A stretch of DNA of 8,871 nt, from assembly GCA_013153555.1 (NCBI GenBank), contig JAADEF010000005.1:1-8871 (forward strand), in the 5' to 3' direction. This DNA is from Candidatus Nanohalarchaeota archaeon. GTDB lineage: Archaea; EX4484-52; JAADEF01. The translations under genes were made by a program, and so were the position numbers. This document shows positions 1 through 6,544 of the stretch, in pieces; within the stretch, counting starts at the first letter, position 1; each line of letters starts with the position of its first letter. The notes beneath the pieces are model-generated. The model did no database searches, was not told the DNA's origin, and saw only the letters and a list, made by a program, of their open reading frames with translations.

Positions 1-1
1 A

Positions 2-118
2 GATGATGATTGCTAAAGCGATACCCCATATTCCTATTAGCACAGTAAATAGGTCTTTATCTACTTGTCCTTTGTTATAAAGCGACATGACATAATTTTT
101 CCACATCTCTTTTGCTTC
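2..118 (-). CDS. Out-of-frame C-terminal continuation of the TadC/FlaJ-like gene (partial)
   Basis: Reading the minus strand in the -1 frame from 118 gives 39 open codons to the window edge. They start EAKEMWKNYVMSL and contain a hydrophobic stretch, DLFTVLIGIWGIALAIII, that would be the expected sixth membrane segment. In-frame codons upstream meet a TAA at 131-133, so the shift must occur between 130 and the zero-frame stop at 61-63. One extra C in the CCC at 121-119 would restore Tyr-Pro-Glu-Ala and join both parts smoothly. It could be a sequencing or assembly error, a real inactivating mutation, or a -1 frameshift in translation. No classical slippery heptamer is evident. The gene continues beyond position 1. 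Confidence 0.7.
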
Positions 119-1224
119 GGGTAAAGGATATTAGCAAAAATTTGATGGTGTTTTATACCTAAACTAAAAAAGTGAAACATGGCAGGCAATAATGCCACTA
201 TACCTATCATTAAAGATAGTTTGAGAAGAGATACCTCTTTTCCCAGTATTTTTATTTTTTTATATTGGTTTGTTACTTTTATAGACAAAGAATGAGCAAA
301 CGCCCCAGGTCTTTTAGATATTACCTTATAAATATACCAAAACAAAAGAGAAGGTAGAATTACAATATAACCCATTACTAAATATTTGATGTTTATTTCA
401 CTACTTAAAAAAATACTAATAAGAGGAAACATTATTAATCCTAACACAGGCATCATTATACCAAAAGAATGAATTATGCTTAATGGCTGTTTGAGGCTTT
501 TAGAATAATCTTTCATTACATCATAGCTTGTTTCTTCTATTAAGGTAAGTGCTTCTCTAATAGTGTTTTCTTTTTCTTCTTGCGTAACATATATTTCTAC
601 CTGCTTTAACAGCTCCAAAGCTTCACTAAAATTTTTATTCCAGCTGTTCCATTTATCGGTGAAATAAGATAATGCAGTTTCGAGATTTTGTGCTTGCTGT
701 GTTTTTATTATCCACATTATTTTTCTAAAATCATTTCCTATAGGGCCATCTAAATAACGAGAGGCAAAAGATATGGCACTAACAAATACAGGAGTAATAG
801 TAAGAGAAATAGACATATAAACGATAGCTTTAACCATTTCGCTGTTTGCTTTAAGGCGTGTTACTTCATTAAGAAAAAAAGGATAGGTGTAGAGAGAATA
901 AAATATTATGCTGCTGAGTGCTATATTTATCCACAAATTTGTAAAATTAAAAAAAGATAAAATGGTAAAGATTATGAAAGAAGCACCAGTTATGTAGAAT
1001 GCGCTGTTATCTATATCTTCTGGTTTAATTTCTAGCTCGCAGTATTGAATTACTTTTTCAAGTTTTTCTTTACGAGTTTTAGAAGGTTTTAATATTATAG
1101 GAAATTTTCTAAAGAATAAACACATTCTTTCATAAAAACTTAATTCTTTTTTCTGTAAAGAGTCTAAATATTGCAGATAATCTGAGCTATAGCTTAAATC
1201 CAGTCCTTCAAAATCATATGTCAT
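61..1224 (-). CDS. Type II secretion F-domain (TadC/FlaJ-like) membrane protein, C-terminus frameshifted
   Basis: This is the inner-membrane platform type of protein used by archaeal type IV pili, archaella and Tad-like secretion systems, where it works with a secretion ATPase. Residues 1-70 are cytosolic and charged. Two hydrophobic segments follow (about 76-95 and 97-117). A soluble helical T2SF-like domain spans about 120-245. Further membrane segments lie at about 248-274, 279-300 and 333-356. This charged-helical domain between membrane segments is typical of the TadC/FlaJ family. Only five segments fit in this frame, and the last residues (369-387) look unlike a family C-terminus. A better continuation exists in the -1 frame and runs off the left edge (see the next entry). 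The ATG at 1224 is the only reasonable start. It has no SD and a TATA-like box about 27 bp upstream. The gene is divergent from the Cys-rich protein gene at 1260. No secretion ATPase gene is visible in the window. The family call is fairly firm; the exact substrate is unknown. Confidence 0.75.
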   Translation of the reverse strand: MTYDFEGLDLSYSSDYLQYLDSLQKKELSFYERMCLFFRKFPIILKPSKTRKEKLEKVIQYCELEIKPEDIDNSAFYITGASFIIFTILSFFNFTNLWINIALSSIIFYSLYTYPFFLNEVTRLKANSEMVKAIVYMSISLTITPVFVSAISFASRYLDGPIGNDFRKIMWIIKTQQAQNLETALSYFTDKWNSWNKNFSEALELLKQVEIYVTQEEKENTIREALTLIEETSYDVMKDYSKSLKQPLSIIHSFGIMMPVLGLIMFPLISIFLSSEINIKYLVMGYIVILPSLLFWYIYKVISKRPGAFAHSLSIKVTNQYKKIKILGKEVSLLKLSLMIGIVALLPAMFHFFSLGIKHHQIFANILYPKQKRCGKIMSCRFITKDK

Positions 1225-1227
1225 ACA

Positions 1228-1236
1228 TATATATAA
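1228..1236 (+). promoter_or_regulatory. TATA-like box for the Cys-rich protein gene
   Basis: TATATATAA is centred about 28 bp upstream of the ATG at 1260. This is the distance expected for an archaeal leaderless transcript. No SD precedes that ATG. Confidence 0.55.
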
Positions 1237-1246
1237 GGCATTGAAA

Positions 1247-1256
1247 TAAATATAAT
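1247..1256 (-). promoter_or_regulatory. TATA-like box for the TadC/FlaJ-like gene
   Basis: On the minus strand the AT-rich element reads ATTATATTTA, centred about 27 bp upstream of the ATG at 1224. It lies inside the same 35-bp divergent gap as the opposing promoter, so each TATA-like box sits close to the start region of the other gene. Confidence 0.45.
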
Positions 1257-1259
1257 TTT

Positions 1260-2603
1260 ATGAAAAAAGGAATAAGTGTTGGTATTGCTGCTTTAATGCT
1301 GGGTATTGTGCTAATAACAACCTCTTATACTTATTATTCTATTAAGGCAGGAAAACCCATTTCTAATGTAATTACTGGGTTTTTTCAGCAATTTCAAGAA
1401 GCAGACAAAATTTCTTCTTTGAACATTGCTTTTATAAGTTTTGCTCAAAGCAGTATTGAAAGAGCAGTTTTGGAATGTGGTTCTTCTTCTGGTCTTTCAA
1501 CAGGTTATGTTAGTTCATGGATTTGCAATCGCAGGGTAGCAGTGCCTTCAAAAGATGTTTTGATAAGGTGCATAACAGGTAAGGCTTCTTCTTATTTTTC
1601 TAAGTTAGATGATGAAGTTCTTAATGAGGAAATAACCGCAAAGGGCATTGTTTTTGATGAAGCACCAAAATTAAGTATAGAAAAGATAAATGCAGATAGC
1701 ATAGTTTTCAAAATAGAAGGATCTTATCATTATAAAGAACACGATACTACTTATTACGGCAAGCTCAACATTTTACATACATTTCCTAATATAAGAATAG
1801 GATATTTATATGACGGATTAAAGGAATGGTATGAATCTCATGCTTCTGAAATTGCGGGTAAGATGTGCAGGGCTTTATTAAGCACATGCGAGATACCTAC
1901 GCTTGACGGTTATCTAGCATTGGGAAGAGCTTATCAAATCTCTTTAAACGATTATTTTAAGGAGAAAGGAGATGAGTATGTTAACTGTACTGTATCGTTA
2001 ATATGTCATGATGAGAAAATAGAACCAGGTTGTGATCCGTTGGTTTGTACTAGTTGGTATGATAGCAAATGTAGTAATGAAGCAAACTGTCTGGCATCAG
2101 GAGAAGAAATTGGATATTTTACTGGATTAGCGGTTGATGATGCAACAGAAGAAGCAACCACTTATTTAGCTCCTGATGAGGAAGGTGTGTGTATTGTATG
2201 TGAGGAAACGCAGGAGAAGTGTTGTGGAAGTGATTGTGCCTTGCAGTGTACTACTAAGCCGAAAGTATGTCGAGTAGCCTGTGGATCTACTTTTTGTTGT
2301 GAGTATGATTGTAGTCCTCGATGCGAGCTTGTAAGATATTATGCAAGTGCTTTATATGAAGTGAAATGCGAAGATACTAAATATGTTACTAGATACAGCA
2401 AAGAAAGCGATCATGTGCTTTTTAAAACCCGTATTTTTCAAAGTTATTATAGGGCTTATGAGCAGTGTAGAAAGTGTTGGTGTGTGTGTGATCGTATTGG
2501 TGATCTTGGAGGAACGAATGAACCTCCCCCTGAAGATTCTCAAGAAGAGCAACCACCAGGTATTGCTGTTTATGGCGGTATTTCAGTGGATGAGGTGTTT
2601 TAA
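1260..2603 (+). CDS. Membrane-anchored, cysteine-rich surface protein of unknown family
   Basis: I do not recognise a family. The N-terminus, MKKGISVGIAALMLGIV, is a short basic leader and one hydrophobic segment (about 5-28). KKG before the hydrophobic run resembles a prepilin-peptidase site, but the Glu usual five residues after cleavage is absent, so it may be a plain anchor. Residues 30-200 are mixed alpha/beta with three Cys. Residues 203-410 hold 25 Cys, for 28 in all, implying extensive disulfides and export. The densest part (311-355) contains two copies of CCxxDCxxxC, at 321-330 and 346-355. A further cluster, CRKCWCVC, sits at 403-410. The tail (419-435) is rich in Pro and Glu and probably flexible. 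The ATG follows a TATA-like box at leaderless spacing. It is divergent from a TadC/FlaJ-like gene, so a pilus- or secretion-linked role is plausible but unproven. The stop abuts that of proS. Confidence 0.8.
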   Translation: MKKGISVGIAALMLGIVLITTSYTYYSIKAGKPISNVITGFFQQFQEADKISSLNIAFISFAQSSIERAVLECGSSSGLSTGYVSSWICNRRVAVPSKDVLIRCITGKASSYFSKLDDEVLNEEITAKGIVFDEAPKLSIEKINADSIVFKIEGSYHYKEHDTTYYGKLNILHTFPNIRIGYLYDGLKEWYESHASEIAGKMCRALLSTCEIPTLDGYLALGRAYQISLNDYFKEKGDEYVNCTVSLICHDEKIEPGCDPLVCTSWYDSKCSNEANCLASGEEIGYFTGLAVDDATEEATTYLAPDEEGVCIVCEETQEKCCGSDCALQCTTKPKVCRVACGSTFCCEYDCSPRCELVRYYASALYEVKCEDTKYVTRYSKESDHVLFKTRIFQSYYRAYEQCRKCWCVCDRIGDLGGTNEPPPEDSQEEQPPGIAVYGGISVDEVF

Positions 2604-4046
2604 TTAATAGGCTTTTGCATATATAATGATTTTGGTTGCATCTTGCCCACAAACCACACATTTTCCTTTTCCTTTTCCTGCAATTATTCTTGGTGTGGCC
2701 CCCGTATCCTCTTTTATCCTTTCCTCGCATTCTTCTTCGCCACACCAATAAGCTTTTACTGCACCTTTTTTTAAGCTTATTATTTCTTTAAGCTCTTCGT
2801 AATCCTTAACTTCTTTTATGCTGTTTTCCAAAAACTGCTTGCTTTTTTGGTAAAGGTTATGCTGAATATCTGTTAGTAAGGATGCTATTATTTCTTGAAG
2901 TTTATCAAGACTAACGGTCACTTTTTCTCGTGTATCTCTTCTAAACACTACTGATGTTTTGCTTTCTGCTTCTCTCCCTCCTATTTCAATTCTTAAAGGC
3001 ACACCTTTCAGTTCCCATTCATTGAATTTATAACCAGGAGTATGGCTATCGCGATCATCAAGCAAAACTTCATACTTATCTTTTAGCAGAGATTCGATTT
3101 CCTTGGCGTATTGTAAAACTTCCTCTTTGTTATTTTTGAACCATATGGGTACTATTACCACCTGTACAGGAGCAACAGCAGGAGGCAGCACCAAACCATA
3201 ATCATCCCCATGCACCATTATTAGAGCACCTATAAGCCTTGTGCTTACTCCCCAAGAAGTTTGCCAAGCATATTGCTCTTTTTCATCTCTGCTTAAAAAT
3301 TTAATATCATAAGCTTTGGCAAAGTTTTGTCCAAGCATGTGCGAGGTTCCCATCTGTAAAGCTTTCATGTCTGGCATAATACCTTCTATTGTGGTTGTAT
3401 AATCAGCACCTGCAAATTTTTCGCTATCTGTTTTTTTGCCCTTTATTACTGCAATAGCAAGCAAATCTTTTGCCATTTCTTCATAAGTATCTAGCATTTC
3501 TTTTACCATTACCTCTGCTTCTTCTTTTGTTTCATGAACTGTGTGCCCTTCCTGCCAAAGAAATTCTCGTGTTCTTAGAAACAGCTTGGTTGATTTGGTT
3601 TCCCATCTAACCACATTAGCCCATTGATTGATTTTTAATGGCAGATCTCTGTGGCTTCTTATCCATTTGGAAAAGGTAGCATACATGATGGTTTCAGAAG
3701 TTGGACGTACAGCTAATGGTTCTTCTAATTCTTTCTCCCCGCCTCTTGTCACCCATGCTACTTCAGGAACAAAACCTTCTACATGTTCCTGTTCCTTTTC
3801 CAAAATAGATTTTGGAATGAGAAGAGGAAAGTAAGCGTTGCTAACTCCTTTTTCTTTGAATTTTTTATTTAAGTACTGCTGAATCTTTTCCCAAATAGCA
3901 TAGCCCCACGGCTTTATGATCATGCATCCTTTAACAGGAGAATAATCTGCTAAACCTGCTCTTGTAACCACCTGTACATACCACTCAGAAAAATCTTCAT
4001 TCTTTTTTACTGCAACACCTAAATCTTTTTTTCTTTTATCCTCCAT
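2604..4046 (-). CDS. proS: Prolyl-tRNA synthetase, archaeal/eukaryal type
   Basis: This class II enzyme charges tRNA-Pro with proline in the cytosol. Length (480 aa) and layout match the archaeal type without the bacterial editing insert. The class II core begins at about residue 40, with motif 1 around 41-78, a TSE substrate motif in RPTSET (114-119), motif 2 around 145-168 (RWETKSTKLFLRTREF) and motif 3 around 266-280 (GVSTRLIGALIMVHG). The anticodon-binding domain spans about 290-390. The C-terminal domain carries the zinc-type cysteines C435, C440, C463 and C466. The protein ends in Tyr, as is characteristic of this subtype. All expected motifs look intact. The start at 4046 has no SD but has a TATA-like box 27 bp upstream. 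It is divergent from rpa over 96 bp and converges on the Cys-rich gene with no gap. Confidence 0.97.
   Translation of the reverse strand: MEDKRKKDLGVAVKKNEDFSEWYVQVVTRAGLADYSPVKGCMIIKPWGYAIWEKIQQYLNKKFKEKGVSNAYFPLLIPKSILEKEQEHVEGFVPEVAWVTRGGEKELEEPLAVRPTSETIMYATFSKWIRSHRDLPLKINQWANVVRWETKSTKLFLRTREFLWQEGHTVHETKEEAEVMVKEMLDTYEEMAKDLLAIAVIKGKKTDSEKFAGADYTTTIEGIMPDMKALQMGTSHMLGQNFAKAYDIKFLSRDEKEQYAWQTSWGVSTRLIGALIMVHGDDYGLVLPPAVAPVQVVIVPIWFKNNKEEVLQYAKEIESLLKDKYEVLLDDRDSHTPGYKFNEWELKGVPLRIEIGGREAESKTSVVFRRDTREKVTVSLDKLQEIIASLLTDIQHNLYQKSKQFLENSIKEVKDYEELKEIISLKKGAVKAYWCGEEECEERIKEDTGATPRIIAGKGKGKCVVCGQDATKIIIYAKAY
2661..2678 (+). terminator. Possible U-tract terminator for the Cys-rich gene
   Basis: Three tandem TTTTCC units begin 58 bp after the plus-strand stop. 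Archaeal termination often uses pyrimidine/U-rich tracts without a hairpin. The tract lies inside proS, where its complement encodes Gly-Lys repeats, so coding constraint could explain it equally well. Confidence 0.25.
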
Positions 4047-4067
4047 ATTGTTTTATGTAAGGTTATT

Positions 4068-4077
4068 CTTTTTAAAG
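4068..4077 (-). promoter_or_regulatory. TATA-like box for proS
   Basis: The minus strand reads CTTTAAAAAG, centred about 27 bp upstream of the proS ATG. No SD lies before that ATG, so a leaderless or very short-leader mRNA is likely. Confidence 0.55.
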
Positions 4078-4111
4078 TTTAATTTCTAACGGCAATTTAC
4101 ATCCTCCAACA

Positions 4112-4119
4112 TTTTAAAA
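4112..4119 (+). promoter_or_regulatory. TATA-like box for the rpa-radA operon
   Basis: TTTTAAAA is centred about 27 bp upstream of the rpa ATG at 4143, in the 96-bp gap shared with proS. The bases just before the ATG (AATAAAGTTGT) hold no SD, which fits a leaderless operon transcript. The rest of the gap (4078-4111) shows nothing further that I can identify. Confidence 0.55.
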
Positions 4120-4142
4120 CTAATTGGAATTAATAAAGTTGT

Positions 4143-5123
4143 ATGGACGAGTTTGTGAGTCTGGTTAAAAAGCTTGCTGAAAAAACAGAAATGAAGGAAG
4201 AAGAGATCTTGGAAATGATTGATAAAAAGCAGGAAGAGTTTGACAATATTATTTCTAAAATTGGCGCTGCATATATTGTTGCAAAAGAATTAGGCGTAGA
4301 GATAAAAGAGGAGAAAGAAGATGCTTCTATTAAAATAAAGGATTTAATGCCAGGTATGAGTTCTGTTAAAATGGTTGTTAAGGTTGTAAAAGAATTTCCT
4401 GAAACTAATTTTAAGCGCAAGGATGGAAGTGAAGGAAGAGTTAAGAACTTTTTAGTTGGTGATGAGACAGGAGTTACACGCTTTGTGCTTTGGGATGAAC
4501 AAATAGATGATTTTGATATGAAGGAAGGAGATGTTATTGAGATCATACGAGCATATACTAAAAGCGGTTATAATGATAATGTTGAAATAAGATTAGGAGC
4601 ATATGGAATTATAAGAAAAATAGACAAACCAATTCAGGTTAAAGATAAAGATGGCAGTGATGTTGTTGTAAGAGAATATACGCCTATTTCTTTGATAGAT
4701 TTAGTTAAAGAAAATGAAAATGTTTCTTTTAAAGGTTATATGGTTCATTTATTTAAAAAAGATCCCATTTTTTATTTTTGTCCGCAATGTAATAAGAGGT
4801 TAAAAGACGGTACTACTTGTGAAGTTCATGGAACTGTTGATCCTTCTAAATTGCTTATTCTTTCAGGTATTTTTGATGATGGTACGTCTTCTATTGTTGT
4901 GAATTTTTTTAGAAGGGATGCTGAACTTTTAGCAGGGAAAAGTTTAGAGGAAGTAGAGGAAGCAATACAACAAAAGGGAGTGGATGGATTTTTTGAAGAA
5001 TTAGAAGAAAAGTTATTAAAAAGATACTATAAAATTAAAGGAAGCGTAAAGAAGAATAATTACTCTAATACTTTGGAAGTAACGGTTCATAATTTCAAGA
5101 TAATGAAAGAGGTGATTTTATGA
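4143..5123 (+). CDS. rpa: Replication protein A (single-stranded DNA-binding protein)
   Basis: RPA coats single-stranded DNA during replication, repair and recombination. The 326-aa protein has a helical N-terminal region (about 1-50), an OB fold at about 63-157 (with the typical NFLVGDETGVTRFVLWD strand segment at 102-118), and a second OB-type region at about 180-320. Inserted in the second is a zinc-finger motif with C213, C216, C226 and H229 (CPQC...CEVH). Single-polypeptide, zinc-finger RPA of this kind is typical of euryarchaea and related lineages. The start at 4143 fits the leaderless promoter and gives a normal N-terminus. The gene overlaps radA by 4 bp (ATGA), so the two are translationally linked. 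That fits their joint role: RPA on ssDNA is displaced by RadA before strand exchange. Confidence 0.93.
   Translation: MDEFVSLVKKLAEKTEMKEEEILEMIDKKQEEFDNIISKIGAAYIVAKELGVEIKEEKEDASIKIKDLMPGMSSVKMVVKVVKEFPETNFKRKDGSEGRVKNFLVGDETGVTRFVLWDEQIDDFDMKEGDVIEIIRAYTKSGYNDNVEIRLGAYGIIRKIDKPIQVKDKDGSDVVVREYTPISLIDLVKENENVSFKGYMVHLFKKDPIFYFCPQCNKRLKDGTTCEVHGTVDPSKLLILSGIFDDGTSSIVVNFFRRDAELLAGKSLEEVEEAIQQKGVDGFFEELEEKLLKRYYKIKGSVKKNNYSNTLEVTVHNFKIMKEVIL
5109..5116 (+). promoter_or_regulatory. Shine-Dalgarno sequence of radA
   Basis: GAGGTGAT lies 3 bases before the radA ATG at 5120 and matches the archaeal anti-SD (CACCTCC-type 16S tail). It sits inside the last codons of rpa. It fixes the radA start and contrasts with the SD-less first genes of the window's transcription units. 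Confidence 0.85.
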
Positions 5124-6067
5124 GTGGGGAAATTAAAAGTGTAAGAGATCTTCCTGGTGTAGGCCCTAAAACAGCAGAAAAATTAGAAGAAATGGGAATG
5201 GATGATTTAATGATGATTGCAACATCCTCTCCTTCTGAACTGGCAGCTATTGCTGATATTGGTGAAGGTGTAGCAGCAAAGATTATTGCTGCTGCTCGTG
5301 ACGCCTTAGACATGGGCTTTGAATCAGGATTAAAAGTTTTGGAGAAAAGAAAACAAATAGGGAAGATAACCACAGGAAGCAAAGCATTTGACGATTTGTT
5401 AGGAGGAGGTATTGAAACAGCAAGCATAACTGAATGTTATGGTGCTTTTGGTTCTGCAAAAACGCAAATTGCTCATCAGCTGTCAGTAAATGTACAGCTA
5501 CCTAAGGAAAAAGGAGGATTGGAAGGCGCGGTACTTTATATAGATACTGAACAAACATTTAGACCTGAAAGAATTCAGCAAATGGCTAATGCTTTAGGCA
5601 TGGATGGAGAAGAAGTGCTAAAAAACATTTATGTTGGTAGAGCATATAATTCAGATCATCAAATTTTGTTGGTTGAAAAGGCAAAAGATTTAATTAAAGA
5701 AAAAAACATAAAGCTTATTATTGTTGATTCAATAACTGCTCATTTTAGAGCAGATTATGTAGGGAGAGGAAGCTTGGCAGAAAGACAACAAAAGCTTAAT
5801 AGGCATCTCCACACTCTGCAAAAATATGCAGATACTTTTAATTTAGCGGTTTATGTAACTAATCAAGTTATGGCAAAACCTGATGTGTTTTTTGGAGATC
5901 CTACTGAAGCAGCAGGAGGACATGTTTTACATCATGCTGCAACTTTTAGAATCTATTTAAGAAAAAGCAAAGGTAATAAAAGAATTGCTAGGTTGGTAGA
6001 TTCTCCAAATTTACCTGACGGAGAAGCTGTGTTTTTAGTTACAGAAGAGGGTATAAGAGATGCATAG
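5120..6067 (+). CDS. radA: DNA repair and recombination protein RadA
   Basis: RadA is the archaeal Rad51/RecA homologue that forms filaments on ssDNA and carries out ATP-dependent strand exchange. The protein is 315 aa, a normal length. Residues 7-62 are the helix-hairpin-helix N-terminal domain (DLPGVGPKTAEKL). The FESG at 67-70 is in the position of the polymerisation motif. The RecA core starts at about 78 (GKITTGSKAFDDLLGGG). Walker A is at 108-116 and reads GAFGSAKTQ. The Gly that normally precedes the catalytic Lys is Ala113 (codon GCA at 5456-5458). The ATP-site Glu is in IDTEQTFRPER (141-151) and Walker B is LIIVD (199-203). The L1/L2 regions (ADYVGRG; GDPTEAAGGHVL) and the ATP cap (DSPNLPDGE, 294-302) are conserved, so the gene is under selection. 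It is the second gene of the rpa operon and converges on the 157-aa gene with a 1-bp gap. It is RadA rather than RadB because the N-terminal domain is present. Confidence 0.97.
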   Translation: MSGEIKSVRDLPGVGPKTAEKLEEMGMDDLMMIATSSPSELAAIADIGEGVAAKIIAAARDALDMGFESGLKVLEKRKQIGKITTGSKAFDDLLGGGIETASITECYGAFGSAKTQIAHQLSVNVQLPKEKGGLEGAVLYIDTEQTFRPERIQQMANALGMDGEEVLKNIYVGRAYNSDHQILLVEKAKDLIKEKNIKLIIVDSITAHFRADYVGRGSLAERQQKLNRHLHTLQKYADTFNLAVYVTNQVMAKPDVFFGDPTEAAGGHVLHHAATFRIYLRKSKGNKRIARLVDSPNLPDGEAVFLVTEEGIRDA

Positions 6068-6068
6068 C

Positions 6069-6542
6069 TTATTTGGTTATGTCAACATAAGTACCTTTAT
6101 TTTCAAGGTAGGCTATGCTATCTCCTTTTTTTAAACATATAGTATGGGTTGGAATTAAATGAGGGATGTGGGTGTATCTTTTCATAGCATCCTTACGATA
6201 ATAAGTATTAGGAACGGGTTCTTCTTCAGAGAGAGTTGTTTTTATAAATTCTAAAAATCTTTTATCATCTTCTGTTAAATAAGGATCATTCAATTCGTTT
6301 AGGTTTACGAAGCATAAAATCTCTTCGGGTTGAAGATTTGCTTTGTACTTTTTTGAACTTCCTTCTGCTTGCACATAAACATATTCCACAAGATCTTTTA
6401 TTTCTTTAATTTTTTCATTCCAAGACCTTTCTTTATCAATATCTTCAAGATTTTTATTGATGTGTAAGCCTATGAAAGACACTCCTACAATTATAAAAAC
6501 TGTAAAAATAATTCCTATAAAAAGACTAAAACTATATTCCAT
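6069..6542 (-). CDS. Single-span membrane protein with extracellular domain, unknown family
   Basis: I do not recognise a named family. The 157-aa protein starts MEYSFSLFIGIIFTVFIIVG, one membrane segment (about 5-26) almost at the N-terminus. A helical charged stretch (28-55) and a small mixed domain follow. It has just two Cys (C77 in ILCFVNL, C136 in TICLKKG), which could form one disulfide if the domain is outside the cell. The overall form (N-terminal hydrophobic helix, then a coiled region and a beta domain) is pilin-like, but no basic leader or prepilin-peptidase site precedes the helix. It is the last gene of the minus-strand run and begins 2 bp after the 97-aa gene's stop. There is no SD; ACTTAAAC (6565-6572), about 26 bp upstream, might give it a separate leaderless transcript. 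Its stop is 1 bp from radA's. Confidence 0.75.
   Translation of the reverse strand: MEYSFSLFIGIIFTVFIIVGVSFIGLHINKNLEDIDKERSWNEKIKEIKDLVEYVYVQAEGSSKKYKANLQPEEILCFVNLNELNDPYLTEDDKRFLEFIKTTLSEEEPVPNTYYRKDAMKRYTHIPHLIPTHTICLKKGDSIAYLENKGTYVDITK
6126..6132 (+). terminator. Possible U-tract terminator for rpa-radA
   Basis: A run of seven T on the plus strand begins 59 bp after the radA stop, inside the opposing 157-aa gene. A hairpin-free T-run is the usual archaeal intrinsic signal. On the minus strand it encodes Lys-Lys-Gly, so it may be coincidental. Confidence 0.3.
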
Positions 6543-6544
6543 AG

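Noticed and set aside
2661..2678. TTTTCC tandem repeat as a microsatellite
   Set aside because: It encodes the Gly-Lys-Gly-Lys run of the ProRS zinc domain, so coding explains it. It is kept only as a weak terminator candidate.
2422..2748. 108-codon open frame on the minus strand across the proS end
   Set aside because: It overlaps proS in another frame and the Cys-rich gene in antisense. Both real genes have better evidence.
4047..4142. Small RNA or tRNA in the largest intergenic gap
   Set aside because: The 96 bp hold two promoter-like boxes and AT-rich sequence. I see no stem-loop or tRNA-like T-arm sequence.
4130..4546. 138-codon open frame on the minus strand
   Set aside because: It lies antisense to the OB-fold region of rpa, is a Ser/Ile/Phe-rich mirror of Lys/Glu-rich coding sequence, and has no family features.
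5095..5427. 110-codon open frame on the minus strand
   Set aside because: It lies antisense to the start of radA, which is clearly coding. The composition is that of a shadow frame.
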